Assembly: GCA_030632035.1 (NCBI GenBank) | Contig: DAOVJZ010000098.1 | Span: 1 to 6,040 of the forward strand | Length of the DNA stretch: 6,040 nucleotides | Direction of reading: 5' to 3' | Origin: Granulosicoccaceae bacterium | GTDB taxonomy: Bacteria > Pseudomonadota > Gammaproteobacteria > DAOVJZ01 | Shown: positions 1 to 5,639 of the stretch, in pieces | How positions within the stretch are numbered: the stretch's first letter is position 1 | Layout: each line of letters begins with the position of its first letter | The notes under the pieces: generated by a model | Told to the model about the DNA's origin: nothing | Seen by the model: only the letters and a program-made list of their open reading frames with translations | The model's database searches: none | Translations under genes and position numbers: made by a program

Positions 1-5
1 ACTAT

Positions 6-13
6 AAGGCGGT
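6..13 (+). promoter_or_regulatory. Ribosome binding site of tsaC
   Basis: AAGGCGGT lies 7 nt before the TTG at 21. Together with the in-frame TGA at 15-17 it supports the rare TTG start over the downstream GTG at 36. Confidence 0.6.
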
Positions 14-20
14 CTGAACA

Positions 21-578
21 TTGCGCTGGTTACAAGTGCGCAAGGCAGTCAGGGTTATTAAACACGGCGGCATTGCAGCTTATCCAACAGAATCAGTTTA
101 TGGATTGGGTTGTGATCCGAAAAATGGATCCGCAGTCCATCGCCTGTTGTGGTTAAAACAAAGGTCAGTGGATAAAGGCTTGATCCTGATTGCCTCTTCC
201 GTGCAACAACTCAAACCTTATCTCGCCGAATTTGGTGAAGAATACATGGAACGCGCCCTGGCAACGTGGCCGGGTCCGACCACATGGATCGTGCCAGCCA
301 GCGAACGTACACCACAATGGTTGCGTGGTGAGCACAAAACTATTGCAGTGCGTGTTACCAGTCACCCATTAGCCTCCAAACTTTGCCAACAATTCAAAGG
401 CCCTATTGTATCCACCAGTGCCAACAGAACCAGTGAGCCTGTGATCAAACAGGCAGAAGGTGTCAGTCAGGTATTTGGAGATAATGTAGATTATATTCTG
501 GAAGGTGAAACCGGTGATCTCGAACGACCAACAGAAATCCGTGATGTGATGACTAATGAAGTGATACGTGCGGGATAA
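21..578 (+). CDS. tsaC: TsaC, L-threonylcarbamoyladenylate synthase (Sua5/YrdC/YciO family)
   Basis: This enzyme makes threonylcarbamoyl-AMP from threonine, bicarbonate and ATP, the first step of t6A modification at position 37 of ANN-decoding tRNAs; TsaBDE complete the modification in the cytoplasm. The 185-residue product matches the short E. coli-type TsaC (about 190 aa) over its whole length. It shows AYPTESVYGLGCDP at 20-33, LKQRSVDKGLILIA at 45-58 (the KxR nucleotide-binding element), WPGPTTWIVPA at 83-93, AVRVTSHPLA at 109-118 and STSAN at 131-135, and ends in a TEIRD segment at 171-175. It lacks the C-terminal Sua5 domain. The TTG start at 21 is chosen because an in-frame TGA lies at 15-17 and an AAGGCGGT Shine-Dalgarno at 6-13 is well spaced. 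GTG at 36 is the only other early candidate. The strong bidirectional terminator follows 34 bp after the stop. Confidence 0.95.
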   Translation: MRWLQVRKAVRVIKHGGIAAYPTESVYGLGCDPKNGSAVHRLLWLKQRSVDKGLILIASSVQQLKPYLAEFGEEYMERALATWPGPTTWIVPASERTPQWLRGEHKTIAVRVTSHPLASKLCQQFKGPIVSTSANRTSEPVIKQAEGVSQVFGDNVDYILEGETGDLERPTEIRDVMTNEVIRAG

Positions 579-612
579 TAAAACTAATCACAGAGCAGAT
601 TTGATTATGAGT

Positions 613-658
613 TTAATAAAAAAGGGCAGAAGGAAAACCTTCTGCCCTTTTTTATTAA
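613..658. terminator. Bidirectional intrinsic terminator between tsaC and rsd
   Basis: A perfect 21-bp inverted repeat (arms 613-633 and 638-658) surrounds an AAAA loop. The inner stem GGGCAGAAGG/CCTTCTGCCC is flanked by six A residues on the left and six T residues on the right. Transcripts from either direction therefore form a GC-containing hairpin followed by a U-run. It sits between two convergent stop codons (578 on + and 673 on -), which is the expected place for a shared terminator. Confidence 0.95.
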
Positions 659-672
659 CAATACTAAATTAA

Positions 673-1143
673 TCAGGCAGTCGCCGCAGAATTTGAATCA
701 CTGAATGCATTAATCAACTGATCCTCCAGTTCAATACGATCAGCCAGAATTTCACCTAGTTTGGAAAGATCCTGTTCCAGAGCTTCGGGTGATGTGGTTA
801 CCTGGGTGTATTTGTCATTGAAATCAACAATAGTTTGTGTGATTTCAGTAATACGGGAATAGATTTGTTCAGCAACATCCTTAACGGATTGACGGCGTTC
901 AGAGTTATCAGCAAAGTGCTTATAGAGATGGAAATGGGCTTCGGCAGTATAGTCGATCAGTGAATTGCAGAAATTTTGCAGTAGTGTTCCGATATTTTTG
1001 AGATCTTCTTCTTTCTGAAAAGGATGGTTTTCAGCCAGTTTGCCATACAGTGACAACATGTTTGTTCTGGCATCAACCAGCTTGTGTATCAGATCACGTG
1101 ACTGTGTTCTACGTTCTACAAATGGTTTTATTTCTGCAGACAT
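673..1143 (-). CDS. rsd: Rsd/AlgQ family regulator of sigma70 (anti-sigma factor)
   Basis: Rsd binds the major sigma factor RpoD, mainly at region 4, and in E. coli lowers sigma70 use in stationary phase; the Pseudomonas homologue AlgQ influences alginate and siderophore genes. The product has 156 residues against 158 for E. coli Rsd and should be a small all-helical cytoplasmic protein. Family-matching stretches are LLQNFCNSLIDYTAEAHFHLYKHF (split at about 54-77), TQTIVDFND at 102-110 and LSKLGEILADRIELEDQLI at 126-144. The open frame extends upstream to a GTG at 1281, giving 46 extra residues, but the ATG at 1143 is preceded by an AGAGGAAA Shine-Dalgarno, matches the family length, and lies downstream of the predicted promoter, which falls inside the longer frame. 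The gene converges on tsaC and has its own promoter. Confidence 0.9.
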   Translation of the reverse strand: MSAEIKPFVERRTQSRDLIHKLVDARTNMLSLYGKLAENHPFQKEEDLKNIGTLLQNFCNSLIDYTAEAHFHLYKHFADNSERRQSVKDVAEQIYSRITEITQTIVDFNDKYTQVTTSPEALEQDLSKLGEILADRIELEDQLINAFSDSNSAATA

Positions 1144-1210
1144 ACTGCTTTCCTCTCTTATGTCTATCCCCACACATAAACAGGATGAGGTTTTATTAGT
1201 AACTAGATTT

Positions 1211-1239
1211 TTTATACACGAAACCAGAGAGATAGACAA
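1211..1239 (-). promoter_or_regulatory. Predicted sigma70 promoter of rsd
   Basis: Read on the minus strand, TTGTCT (1239-1234) is followed after exactly 17 bp by TATAAA (1216-1211). This is close to consensus with ideal spacing. Transcription would begin near 1204, giving a leader of about 60 nt before the ATG at 1143. The site lies downstream of the symporter stop codon, so rsd need not depend on symporter transcription. Confidence 0.65.
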
Positions 1240-1298
1240 CTCTTTTAATCTATTACTTGTTTTGTTGGGTATAATTAACACCTTGTTTTTAATACGTA

Positions 1299-2240
1299 TT
1301 AGGGGTTACTAAGGGATAAACCCCTGTGTTTATAGCGAAAAAAGGAAGTTGCACCAGCGGAGGTGAGTATGCACCAGACTGCAAACAATGCACCGGGCAA
1401 AGCGGTTTCTGGTGTGAAATGTTTGAGTGCCAATGCAACACCGAGCCCCGCGTTTTGCATTCCGATTTCTATGGCCAACGTTAATTGATGTTTGTGATCA
1501 TATTTAAACCACTGTGCCGCAAACCAGCCAGCGAGATAACCCAGTGCGTTGAGTAATACAACAAGTAAAAGAATTTCTGTTCCTACAGTTGCAATGCGCT
1601 CCTGATTGGCGGCAACGGCATAGCTACAAATAATAATAATCGCAATAGCGGCAACGGCAGGGGCAATGTCACCCGCTATTTTTTTCAGTGCGTCATTTAT
1701 AAAATGTCGCAATACCATGCCGGCAACGAGAGGGAGCAATACAGTTTGCAGAATTGTTTTCATCATGCCCCAGAATGGAATAGGCATGAACACACCACCC
1801 AGTAATTCAACTAGCGAAGGTGTGACCAGCGGAGATAAAAAAGTGGCGACTGTGGTCAGTGCAATGGAAAAGGCCAGTGCGCCTCCAGCCAGATAAACAA
1901 TTACATTGCTGGCCATGGCACCAGGGGCGCAACCGACAATAATGAACCCGAGTGCAATCTCCTTAGGCAGATCGGTGAAAAAGGCAACGGCGAAGCCCAG
2001 CAGTGGCATGACTGAATACTGGGTCAGTACACCTAAACCGATACGGGTTGGGTGTTTCAGGGTATCGTTCATGTCTTCTGGTTTCAGCACCAGTCCAAGT
2101 GCAAACATGGTAGCGGCAAAAAACCACAGGAAGCTCTGTTTAAAGATCAGGAATAGTGGCGGATACCAGTAGGCAGTGATTGCCCCAATCAGGGTCAGTG
2201 GGGCAAGGCCATTGGCAATGAGACGAAATATAAACAGCAT
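1299..2240 (-). CDS. Bile acid:sodium symporter (BASS/SBF) family transporter
   Basis: This is a secondary transporter of the inner membrane, 313 residues long, with about nine to ten hydrophobic helices. Family hallmarks are clear: GCAPGAMASNVIVYLAGG at 103-120 followed by ALTTVATFLSPLVTP at 127-141, and EIGMQNAGLGVAL at 258-270. In structurally studied ASBT homologues these two regions form the crossover helices and sodium sites; E258 and Q262 are in the positions expected for sodium ligands. The fold and sodium coupling follow from family knowledge. The substrate cannot be read from sequence; bacterial and plant members carry bile acids, pyruvate, pantoate and other organic anions. The ATG at 2240 is the only credible start, since upstream in-frame codons reach a stop at 2330-2328 without ATG, GTG or TTG. 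No good Shine-Dalgarno precedes it (CTCTTTAAAATC). It diverges from hemB and points towards rsd, 155 bp away. Confidence 0.9.
   Translation of the reverse strand: MLFIFRLIANGLAPLTLIGAITAYWYPPLFLIFKQSFLWFFAATMFALGLVLKPEDMNDTLKHPTRIGLGVLTQYSVMPLLGFAVAFFTDLPKEIALGFIIVGCAPGAMASNVIVYLAGGALAFSIALTTVATFLSPLVTPSLVELLGGVFMPIPFWGMMKTILQTVLLPLVAGMVLRHFINDALKKIAGDIAPAVAAIAIIIICSYAVAANQERIATVGTEILLLVVLLNALGYLAGWFAAQWFKYDHKHQLTLAIEIGMQNAGLGVALALKHFTPETALPGALFAVWCILTSAGATSFFRYKHRGLSLSNP
1302..1324 (-). terminator. Possible weak hairpin at the 3' end of the symporter gene
   Basis: Arms GGGGTT (1302-1307) and AACCCC (1319-1324) can pair around an 11-nt loop inside the last codons. A 12-bp palindrome, TAATACGTATTA, follows at 1290-1301 and includes the stop codon. 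There is no convincing U-run on the minus strand after the hairpin, so termination here is uncertain. Confidence 0.25.
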
Positions 2241-2317
2241 GATTTTAAAGAGGTTATTGTTATCTTGTATGCATGGTATCGAAATTATTGACGAGATACA
2301 CGGTAAATTAATCTTGA

Positions 2318-2337
2318 TAGTTAGTGGTTACTAACTA
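2318..2337. promoter_or_regulatory. Perfect inverted repeat, candidate operator in the symporter/hemB divergent region
   Basis: TAGTTAGT (2318-2325) and ACTAACTA (2330-2337) form a perfect 8-bp dyad around GGTT. It lies about 10 bp upstream of the predicted hemB -35 element and about 78 bp upstream of the symporter start, with no T-run to suggest a terminator. Size and symmetry fit a dimeric regulator site, but no regulator gene is in view. Confidence 0.4.
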
Positions 2338-2347
2338 AAACTATGTA

Positions 2348-2375
2348 CTTGAATCTATTGTATTTGTTGTATACT
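2348..2375 (+). promoter_or_regulatory. Predicted sigma70 promoter of hemB
   Basis: TATACT at 2370-2375 is a good -10 element. The -35 candidate CTTGAA (2348-2353) is 16 bp upstream; TTGAAT (2349-2354) would give 15 bp. The expected start near 2382 leaves a short leader of about 24 nt containing three AGGA copies before the TTG at 2406. Confidence 0.5.
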
Positions 2376-2388
2376 TAAGACTCATATC

Positions 2389-2403
2389 AGGAACAGGACA
2401 GGA
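2389..2403 (+). promoter_or_regulatory. Triple AGGA ribosome binding region of hemB
   Basis: AGGA occurs at 2389-2392, 2395-2398 and 2400-2403. The middle copy has the right spacing (7 nt) for the TTG start at 2406. The last copy is only 2 nt away and is unlikely to be used. Confidence 0.5.
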
Positions 2404-2405
2404 TT

Positions 2406-3416
2406 TTGGCCAACAAATTCTCCGCTCAGTTTTCATCTACCCGCATGCGGCGTATGCGCAAGGATGATTTTTCGCGTCAGCTCATGCGCGAGACCCAGCT
2501 TTCAACAGCCGATCTCATTTACCCCATGTTCATTATGGATGGGGGGGGTATCCGGGAGCCGGTGATATCCATGCCGGGGATTGATCGCGTCAGTATTGAT
2601 GAACTCCTGAAGGAAGCGGGTGATCTGGTCAAGTTGGGTATACCCGCAGTGGCCCTGTTTCCAGTGACACCCTGTGAAAAAAAATCAGATGATGCCAAAG
2701 AGGCATTCAACCCGGATGGATTGGCTCAACGCGCTGTACGTGCGTTAAAAGAGGCATACCCCGATCTGGGTGTGATTACCGATGTCGCTCTGGATCCATT
2801 TACCACGCATGGTCAGGACGGTCTGATTGATGATTCTGGTTATGTATTGAATGATGAAACCGTTGAGGTACTGGTCAAGCAGGCTGTATCTCATGCCGAG
2901 GCGGGTGCCGATGTGGTCGCCCCTTCCGACATGATGGATGGCCGCGTGGGTGCGATTCGTACTGCACTGGAAAACAAAAAACTGATCCATACCCGTATCC
3001 TTGCCTATTCTGCCAAGTATGCATCCAGTTTTTATGGGCCGTTCCGTGATGCCGTGGGTTCATCTGCCAATCTGGGTGCGGGTAGCAAATACACTTACCA
3101 GATGGATTGCGCCAATTCCGATGAATCATTGCGTGAAGTGGAACTGGATTTGGCAGAAGGTGCTGACATGATCATGGTTAAACCAGGCATGCCTTATCTG
3201 GATATCGTACGTCGCGTGAAAGATGAATTTGGCGCACCGACATTTGTGTATCAGGTCAGTGGTGAATATGCCATGCTCATGGCCGCCAGCCAGAATGGTT
3301 GGCTGGATGAAAAATCGGTAGTAATGGAATCACTGGTTTCTATCAAACGTGCCGGGGCCGATGGGATTCTTACCTATTTTGCAAAAAAAGCGGCCGCCTG
3401 GTTGCAGGAAAAATAA
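2406..3416 (+). CDS. hemB: Delta-aminolevulinic acid dehydratase (porphobilinogen synthase)
   Basis: HemB condenses two 5-aminolevulinate molecules to porphobilinogen, an early cytoplasmic step in heme and other tetrapyrrole synthesis. The 336-residue product closely resembles the Pseudomonas enzyme (about 337 aa). The two Schiff-base lysines are K204 in AYSAKYASSFYGPFRDA and K259 in MIMVKPGMPYLD. The segment DVALDPFTTHGQDG (126-139) carries aspartates where zinc-type enzymes have cysteines, placing this in the magnesium-dependent class. Also visible are VAPSDMMDGR at 171-180 and YQVSGEYAM at 282-290. The start is a TTG, supported by AGGA at 2395-2398 seven bases upstream and by N-terminal length; the ATG at 2445 has no Shine-Dalgarno and would cut the arm before RRMRKDDFSR. 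The frame is intact across a run of eight Gs (2541-2548). No clear terminator follows. Confidence 0.97.
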   Translation: MANKFSAQFSSTRMRRMRKDDFSRQLMRETQLSTADLIYPMFIMDGGGIREPVISMPGIDRVSIDELLKEAGDLVKLGIPAVALFPVTPCEKKSDDAKEAFNPDGLAQRAVRALKEAYPDLGVITDVALDPFTTHGQDGLIDDSGYVLNDETVEVLVKQAVSHAEAGADVVAPSDMMDGRVGAIRTALENKKLIHTRILAYSAKYASSFYGPFRDAVGSSANLGAGSKYTYQMDCANSDESLREVELDLAEGADMIMVKPGMPYLDIVRRVKDEFGAPTFVYQVSGEYAMLMAASQNGWLDEKSVVMESLVSIKRAGADGILTYFAKKAAAWLQEK

Positions 3417-3483
3417 TTACAACCTCTTAAACTTTCTTGTTAGACTCCTTTTTAGCCGTTGTTTTTCCCTTATTTCTTGCATC
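3417..3483 (+). other. T-rich spacer after hemB
   Basis: This AT-rich stretch is pyrimidine-rich on the + strand and contains several short T-runs. I found no hairpin good enough for an intrinsic terminator, so how hemB transcription ends, and whether it reads into the phosphate operon, is unclear. Confidence 0.4.
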
Positions 3484-3533
3484 TAAAAAAAGTTAAAAAA
3501 AAAGCTTGTCAGCCTTTTGAAAATACGTATACT
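3484..3533 (+). promoter_or_regulatory. Strong predicted promoter of the phosphate operon with UP-like A-tracts
   Basis: TTGTCA (3506-3511) and TATACT (3528-3533) are separated by 16 bp, a near-consensus sigma70 promoter. Two A-tracts (3485-3491 and 3495-3503) lie just upstream of the -35 element, where an UP element would contact the RNA polymerase alpha C-terminal domain. The segment after the -10 element, GCGCCGC at 3534-3540, is a GC-rich discriminator of the type linked to ppGpp/DksA control. No convincing Pho box overlaps it. The start is expected near 3540, giving a leader of about 80 nt. Confidence 0.65.
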
Positions 3534-3587
3534 GCGCCGCAATACACAAGATTAAAAAACAAGATGCTGAATAAGCAGCGTCGCAAC

Positions 3588-3606
3588 GGTACTGAAAGGC
3601 AGTGCC
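3588..3606 (+). other. Leader hairpin just upstream of the DUF47 gene RBS
   Basis: GGTACTG (3588-3594) pairs with CAGTGCC (3600-3606), with one T-G wobble, around the loop AAAGG. It ends two bases before the AAGGAG Shine-Dalgarno (3609-3614). It could protect the transcript or modulate translation. It also covers the GTG at 3602, which argues against that codon as a start. Confidence 0.4.
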
Positions 3607-3608
3607 AA

Positions 3609-3614
3609 AAGGAG
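3609..3614 (+). promoter_or_regulatory. Ribosome binding site of the DUF47 gene
   Basis: AAGGAG is a full-strength Shine-Dalgarno 8 nt upstream of ATG 3623. It decides the start against the in-frame GTG at 3602, which lies upstream of this site. Confidence 0.8.
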
Positions 3615-3622
3615 AAAGAAGT

Positions 3623-4297
3623 ATGCCTAGTTATTTAACGAACCTTTTCGGTCGTTCCCCTGTTCGCCCTCTGCAAGAACACATGACAAAAGTCCACGCA
3701 TGTGTAACCCAATTAACACCACTTTTTGAAGCATTGATTGCAAACGATCAGGAAAAGATCAAAGACATTCGCAAGGGAATTTCAGCTCTCGAAAGTGAAG
3801 CAGATAATTTAAAGTGGGAATTGCGGAATCATTTACCCACTGGTTTATTCATGCCGGTAGACAGACGTGATTTGTTGGAAGTACTGCAAATGCAGGACAA
3901 GATTGCGAATCAGGCACAGGATATTGCGGGTTTAATTGTCGGCCGTCGCATGACATTACCTGAACAAATGCATGAAATATTTATTAAATACGGTAAACGT
4001 TGTATTGATGCAACCAAACAGGCATTAAAAGTGATTAATGAGCTGGATGAATTGGTTGAAACCGGTTTCCGTGGTGCAGAAGTAGAAAGGGTTCAGGACA
4101 TGATAAATGAACTCAATGCCATTGAAGGTGACACAGACAAGTTGCAAATCAGACTGCGCGATATGTTGTTTGAGCTTGAAGATACTCTAAGACCCACTGA
4201 TGTGATGTTTACTTACCGCCTGCTTGAAAGTGTCGGTAATGTGGCCGATTTGTCGCAACGTGTTGGCAGTCGTTTACAACTGTTGCTGGCAAGGTAG
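3623..4297 (+). CDS. PhoU-like DUF47 family protein (TIGR00153), Pit accessory protein
   Basis: This is a cytoplasmic, almost wholly helical protein of 224 residues, the usual length for TIGR00153/DUF47 members. Genes of this family are commonly found next to low-affinity Pit phosphate transporters (as in the Sinorhizobium orfA-pit operon) and are thought to modulate transport, as PhoU does for the Pst system. The N-terminus LTNLFGRSPVRPLQEHM is typical. Acidic clusters ESEAD (58-62), EGDTD (168-172) and ESVGNVAD (202-209) resemble the E/D-rich metal-binding motifs of PhoU. Start choice: ATG 3623 has AAGGAG eight bases upstream; the in-frame GTG at 3602 lies inside a hairpin and would precede the Shine-Dalgarno. 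The pit gene follows after 11 bp, so the pair should be co-transcribed. Its exact biochemical role is inferred from context. Confidence 0.92.
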   Translation: MPSYLTNLFGRSPVRPLQEHMTKVHACVTQLTPLFEALIANDQEKIKDIRKGISALESEADNLKWELRNHLPTGLFMPVDRRDLLEVLQMQDKIANQAQDIAGLIVGRRMTLPEQMHEIFIKYGKRCIDATKQALKVINELDELVETGFRGAEVERVQDMINELNAIEGDTDKLQIRLRDMLFELEDTLRPTDVMFTYRLLESVGNVADLSQRVGSRLQLLLAR

Positions 4298-4308
4298 GGG
4301 ATAACACA

Positions 4309-5559
4309 GTGGATCAAGCTACAATTTATATTATCCTCGCGGGTGTTTTTGGATTATTGATGGCATGGGGTATTGGTGCCAACGACGTGGCCAATGCCAT
4401 GGCGACTTCTGTTGGTTCAAAAGCCATCACCGTTTATCAAGCCATTTTCATTGCGGCGATTTTTGAATTTTTGGGTGCTTACCTTGCCGGTGGTTCAGTT
4501 ACATCAACCATTCGTAAAGGGATTGTTGATAGTTCATATTTTGCCGACAATCCGGATCTGCTTATCTTTGGTATGCTGGCCTCACTGTTGTCAGCAGGTA
4601 TCTGGTTATTAATTGCATCCCGTAACGGTTGGCCGGTTTCAACAACACATACTATTGTGGGCGCCATTGTTGGCTTTGCCGCTGTTGGTGTTGGTGTTGA
4701 TGCAGTACAGTGGGGCAAAGTCGGTACCATTGCGATGAGTTGGGTTGTTTCTCCATTGCTTGCTGGCACTATTGCGTTACTTATTTTCCGTTCTATCCAG
4801 AAACTGATTCTTGATACCGAGAAGCCGCTGGATAATGCACGCAAGTACGGGCCGATGTATATCTTTTTTGTTGTGTTTGTGATTGCCATGCTGACCATCA
4901 AAAAAGGACTCAAGCATCTCCATCTTGATATTAGTACAGGCGAGAGTTTTATGTATGCGATAGCGGTTGCCTTGTTTGTTGCTGTTATTGGTATATTTCT
5001 TGTTCGACGAGTGAAGCTCGATCCCGATGCCGATCGGAGTTTTCACTACGCCAGTGTTGAAAAGGTCTTTGCTGTACTGATGGTGTTTACTGCCTCGGCT
5101 ATGGCCTTTGCCCATGGTTCCAATGATGTGGCCAATGCCATCGGTCCTGTTGCCGCTGTAGTGAGCTCGGTTACAACTGGTGGTGTATTACAAAAATCAG
5201 TATTACCTGTTTGGGTATTGTTGCTCGGTGGTGGCGGTATTGTGCTTGGCTTGGCGACTTATGGTTTCAAGGTAATGCAAACCGTGGGTAAAAAGATTAC
5301 CGAACTCACACCAAGTCGTGGTTTTGCCGCTGAGCTATCTGCCGCTTCAACGGTGGTATTAGCCTCTTTCACGGGCTTACCGGTTTCCACTACCCATACA
5401 TTGGTAGGTGCAGTATTGGGTGTGGGTCTCGCGCGTGGTATTGCGGCATTGAATATGCGTGTCGTGGGTAATATCTTCATGTCATGGGTAGTGACACTTC
5501 CAGCGGGTGCTATTATGTCGATTATGTTCTTCTACATGCTTAAGGGAATCTTCTCTTAA
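4309..5559 (+). CDS. pit: PiT family inorganic phosphate permease
   Basis: This is an inner-membrane low-affinity phosphate transporter (PiT, TC 2.A.20), coupled to protons or sodium; E. coli PitA takes up metal-phosphate complexes. The 416 residues contain about ten to eleven hydrophobic helices and the two inverted-topology family signatures: GANDVANA at 23-30 and GSNDVANAIGP at 270-280. The paired motifs WPVSTTHTIVGAIVG (108-122) and LPVSTTHTLVGAVLG (357-371) show the internal duplication clearly. The protein is shorter than E. coli PitA (499 aa) because the central cytoplasmic loop is small. The start is GTG, with AGGGGA (4296-4301) seven bases upstream and overlapping the stop codon of the DUF47 gene, consistent with translational coupling. 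The coupling ion cannot be told from sequence. No obvious terminator lies directly after the stop. Confidence 0.95.
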   Translation: MDQATIYIILAGVFGLLMAWGIGANDVANAMATSVGSKAITVYQAIFIAAIFEFLGAYLAGGSVTSTIRKGIVDSSYFADNPDLLIFGMLASLLSAGIWLLIASRNGWPVSTTHTIVGAIVGFAAVGVGVDAVQWGKVGTIAMSWVVSPLLAGTIALLIFRSIQKLILDTEKPLDNARKYGPMYIFFVVFVIAMLTIKKGLKHLHLDISTGESFMYAIAVALFVAVIGIFLVRRVKLDPDADRSFHYASVEKVFAVLMVFTASAMAFAHGSNDVANAIGPVAAVVSSVTTGGVLQKSVLPVWVLLLGGGGIVLGLATYGFKVMQTVGKKITELTPSRGFAAELSAASTVVLASFTGLPVSTTHTLVGAVLGVGLARGIAALNMRVVGNIFMSWVVTLPAGAIMSIMFFYMLKGIFS

Positions 5560-5560
5560 T

Positions 5561-5637
5561 CAGGTGGTAGGTAGAAAATTGGAGTGATTACGATTAAAGT
5601 ATTATCATTACCTGCAACCTACAACCTGCAACCTGAA
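5561..5637. repeat. ACCTRCA heptad repeats with inverted partial copies between pit and aroE
   Basis: Four tandem 7-bp units occupy 5610-5637: ACCTGCA, ACCTACA, ACCTGCA and ACCTGAA. On the other side, just after the pit stop, AGGTGGT and AGGTAGA (5562-5575) resemble the same unit inverted. As a result, 5561-5571 can pair with 5618-5628 with one mismatch in 11, enclosing about 46 nt. The array runs up to 2 bp before the aroE start codon. Confidence 0.6.
5579..5608 (+). promoter_or_regulatory. Possible weak promoter for aroE
   Basis: TTGGAG (5579-5584) could serve as -35 with TATTAT (5600-5605, 15-bp spacer) or TATCAT (5603-5608, 18-bp spacer). Neither spacing is ideal. aroE may instead be read through from pit. 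Confidence 0.3.
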
Positions 5638-5639
5638 CA

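Noticed and set aside
1..20. Tail of an upstream gene ending at the TGA at 15-17
   Set aside because: Only a few codons are visible, and nothing identifies a gene.
1158..1179. Short inverted repeat TTATGT/ACATAA in the rsd leader
   Set aside because: A 6-bp AT-rich stem with a 10-nt loop is too weak and too likely by chance to call a regulatory element.
1144..1281. N-terminal extension of rsd to a GTG at 1281 (46 extra residues)
   Set aside because: The extension lacks similarity to Rsd, contains the predicted rsd promoter, and the ATG at 1143 has a good Shine-Dalgarno and gives the family length.
1040..1312. 90-codon open frame on the plus strand across the rsd 5' region
   Set aside because: It overlaps the rsd start and promoter antisense, lacks a ribosome site, and has no recognisable domain.
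3505..3525. Possible Pho box at the -35 element (CTTGTCA)
   Set aside because: Only one half-site resembles CTGTCAT, and no second copy appears at the required 11-bp spacing.
3534..3622. tRNA or small RNA gene after the strong promoter
   Set aside because: No cloverleaf, no TTCRA T-loop motif and no terminator before the DUF47 start; the stretch reads as a leader.
4479..4913. 144-codon open frame on the minus strand inside pit
   Set aside because: It lies wholly opposite a clear PiT gene, resembles no family I know, and is explained by the codon use of the opposite strand. The other overlapping minus-strand frames in pit and hemB are rejected for the same reason.
5610..5637. CRISPR-like or satellite array
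   Set aside because: Units are 7 bp with no spacers, and there are no cas genes; it is a simple short tandem repeat.
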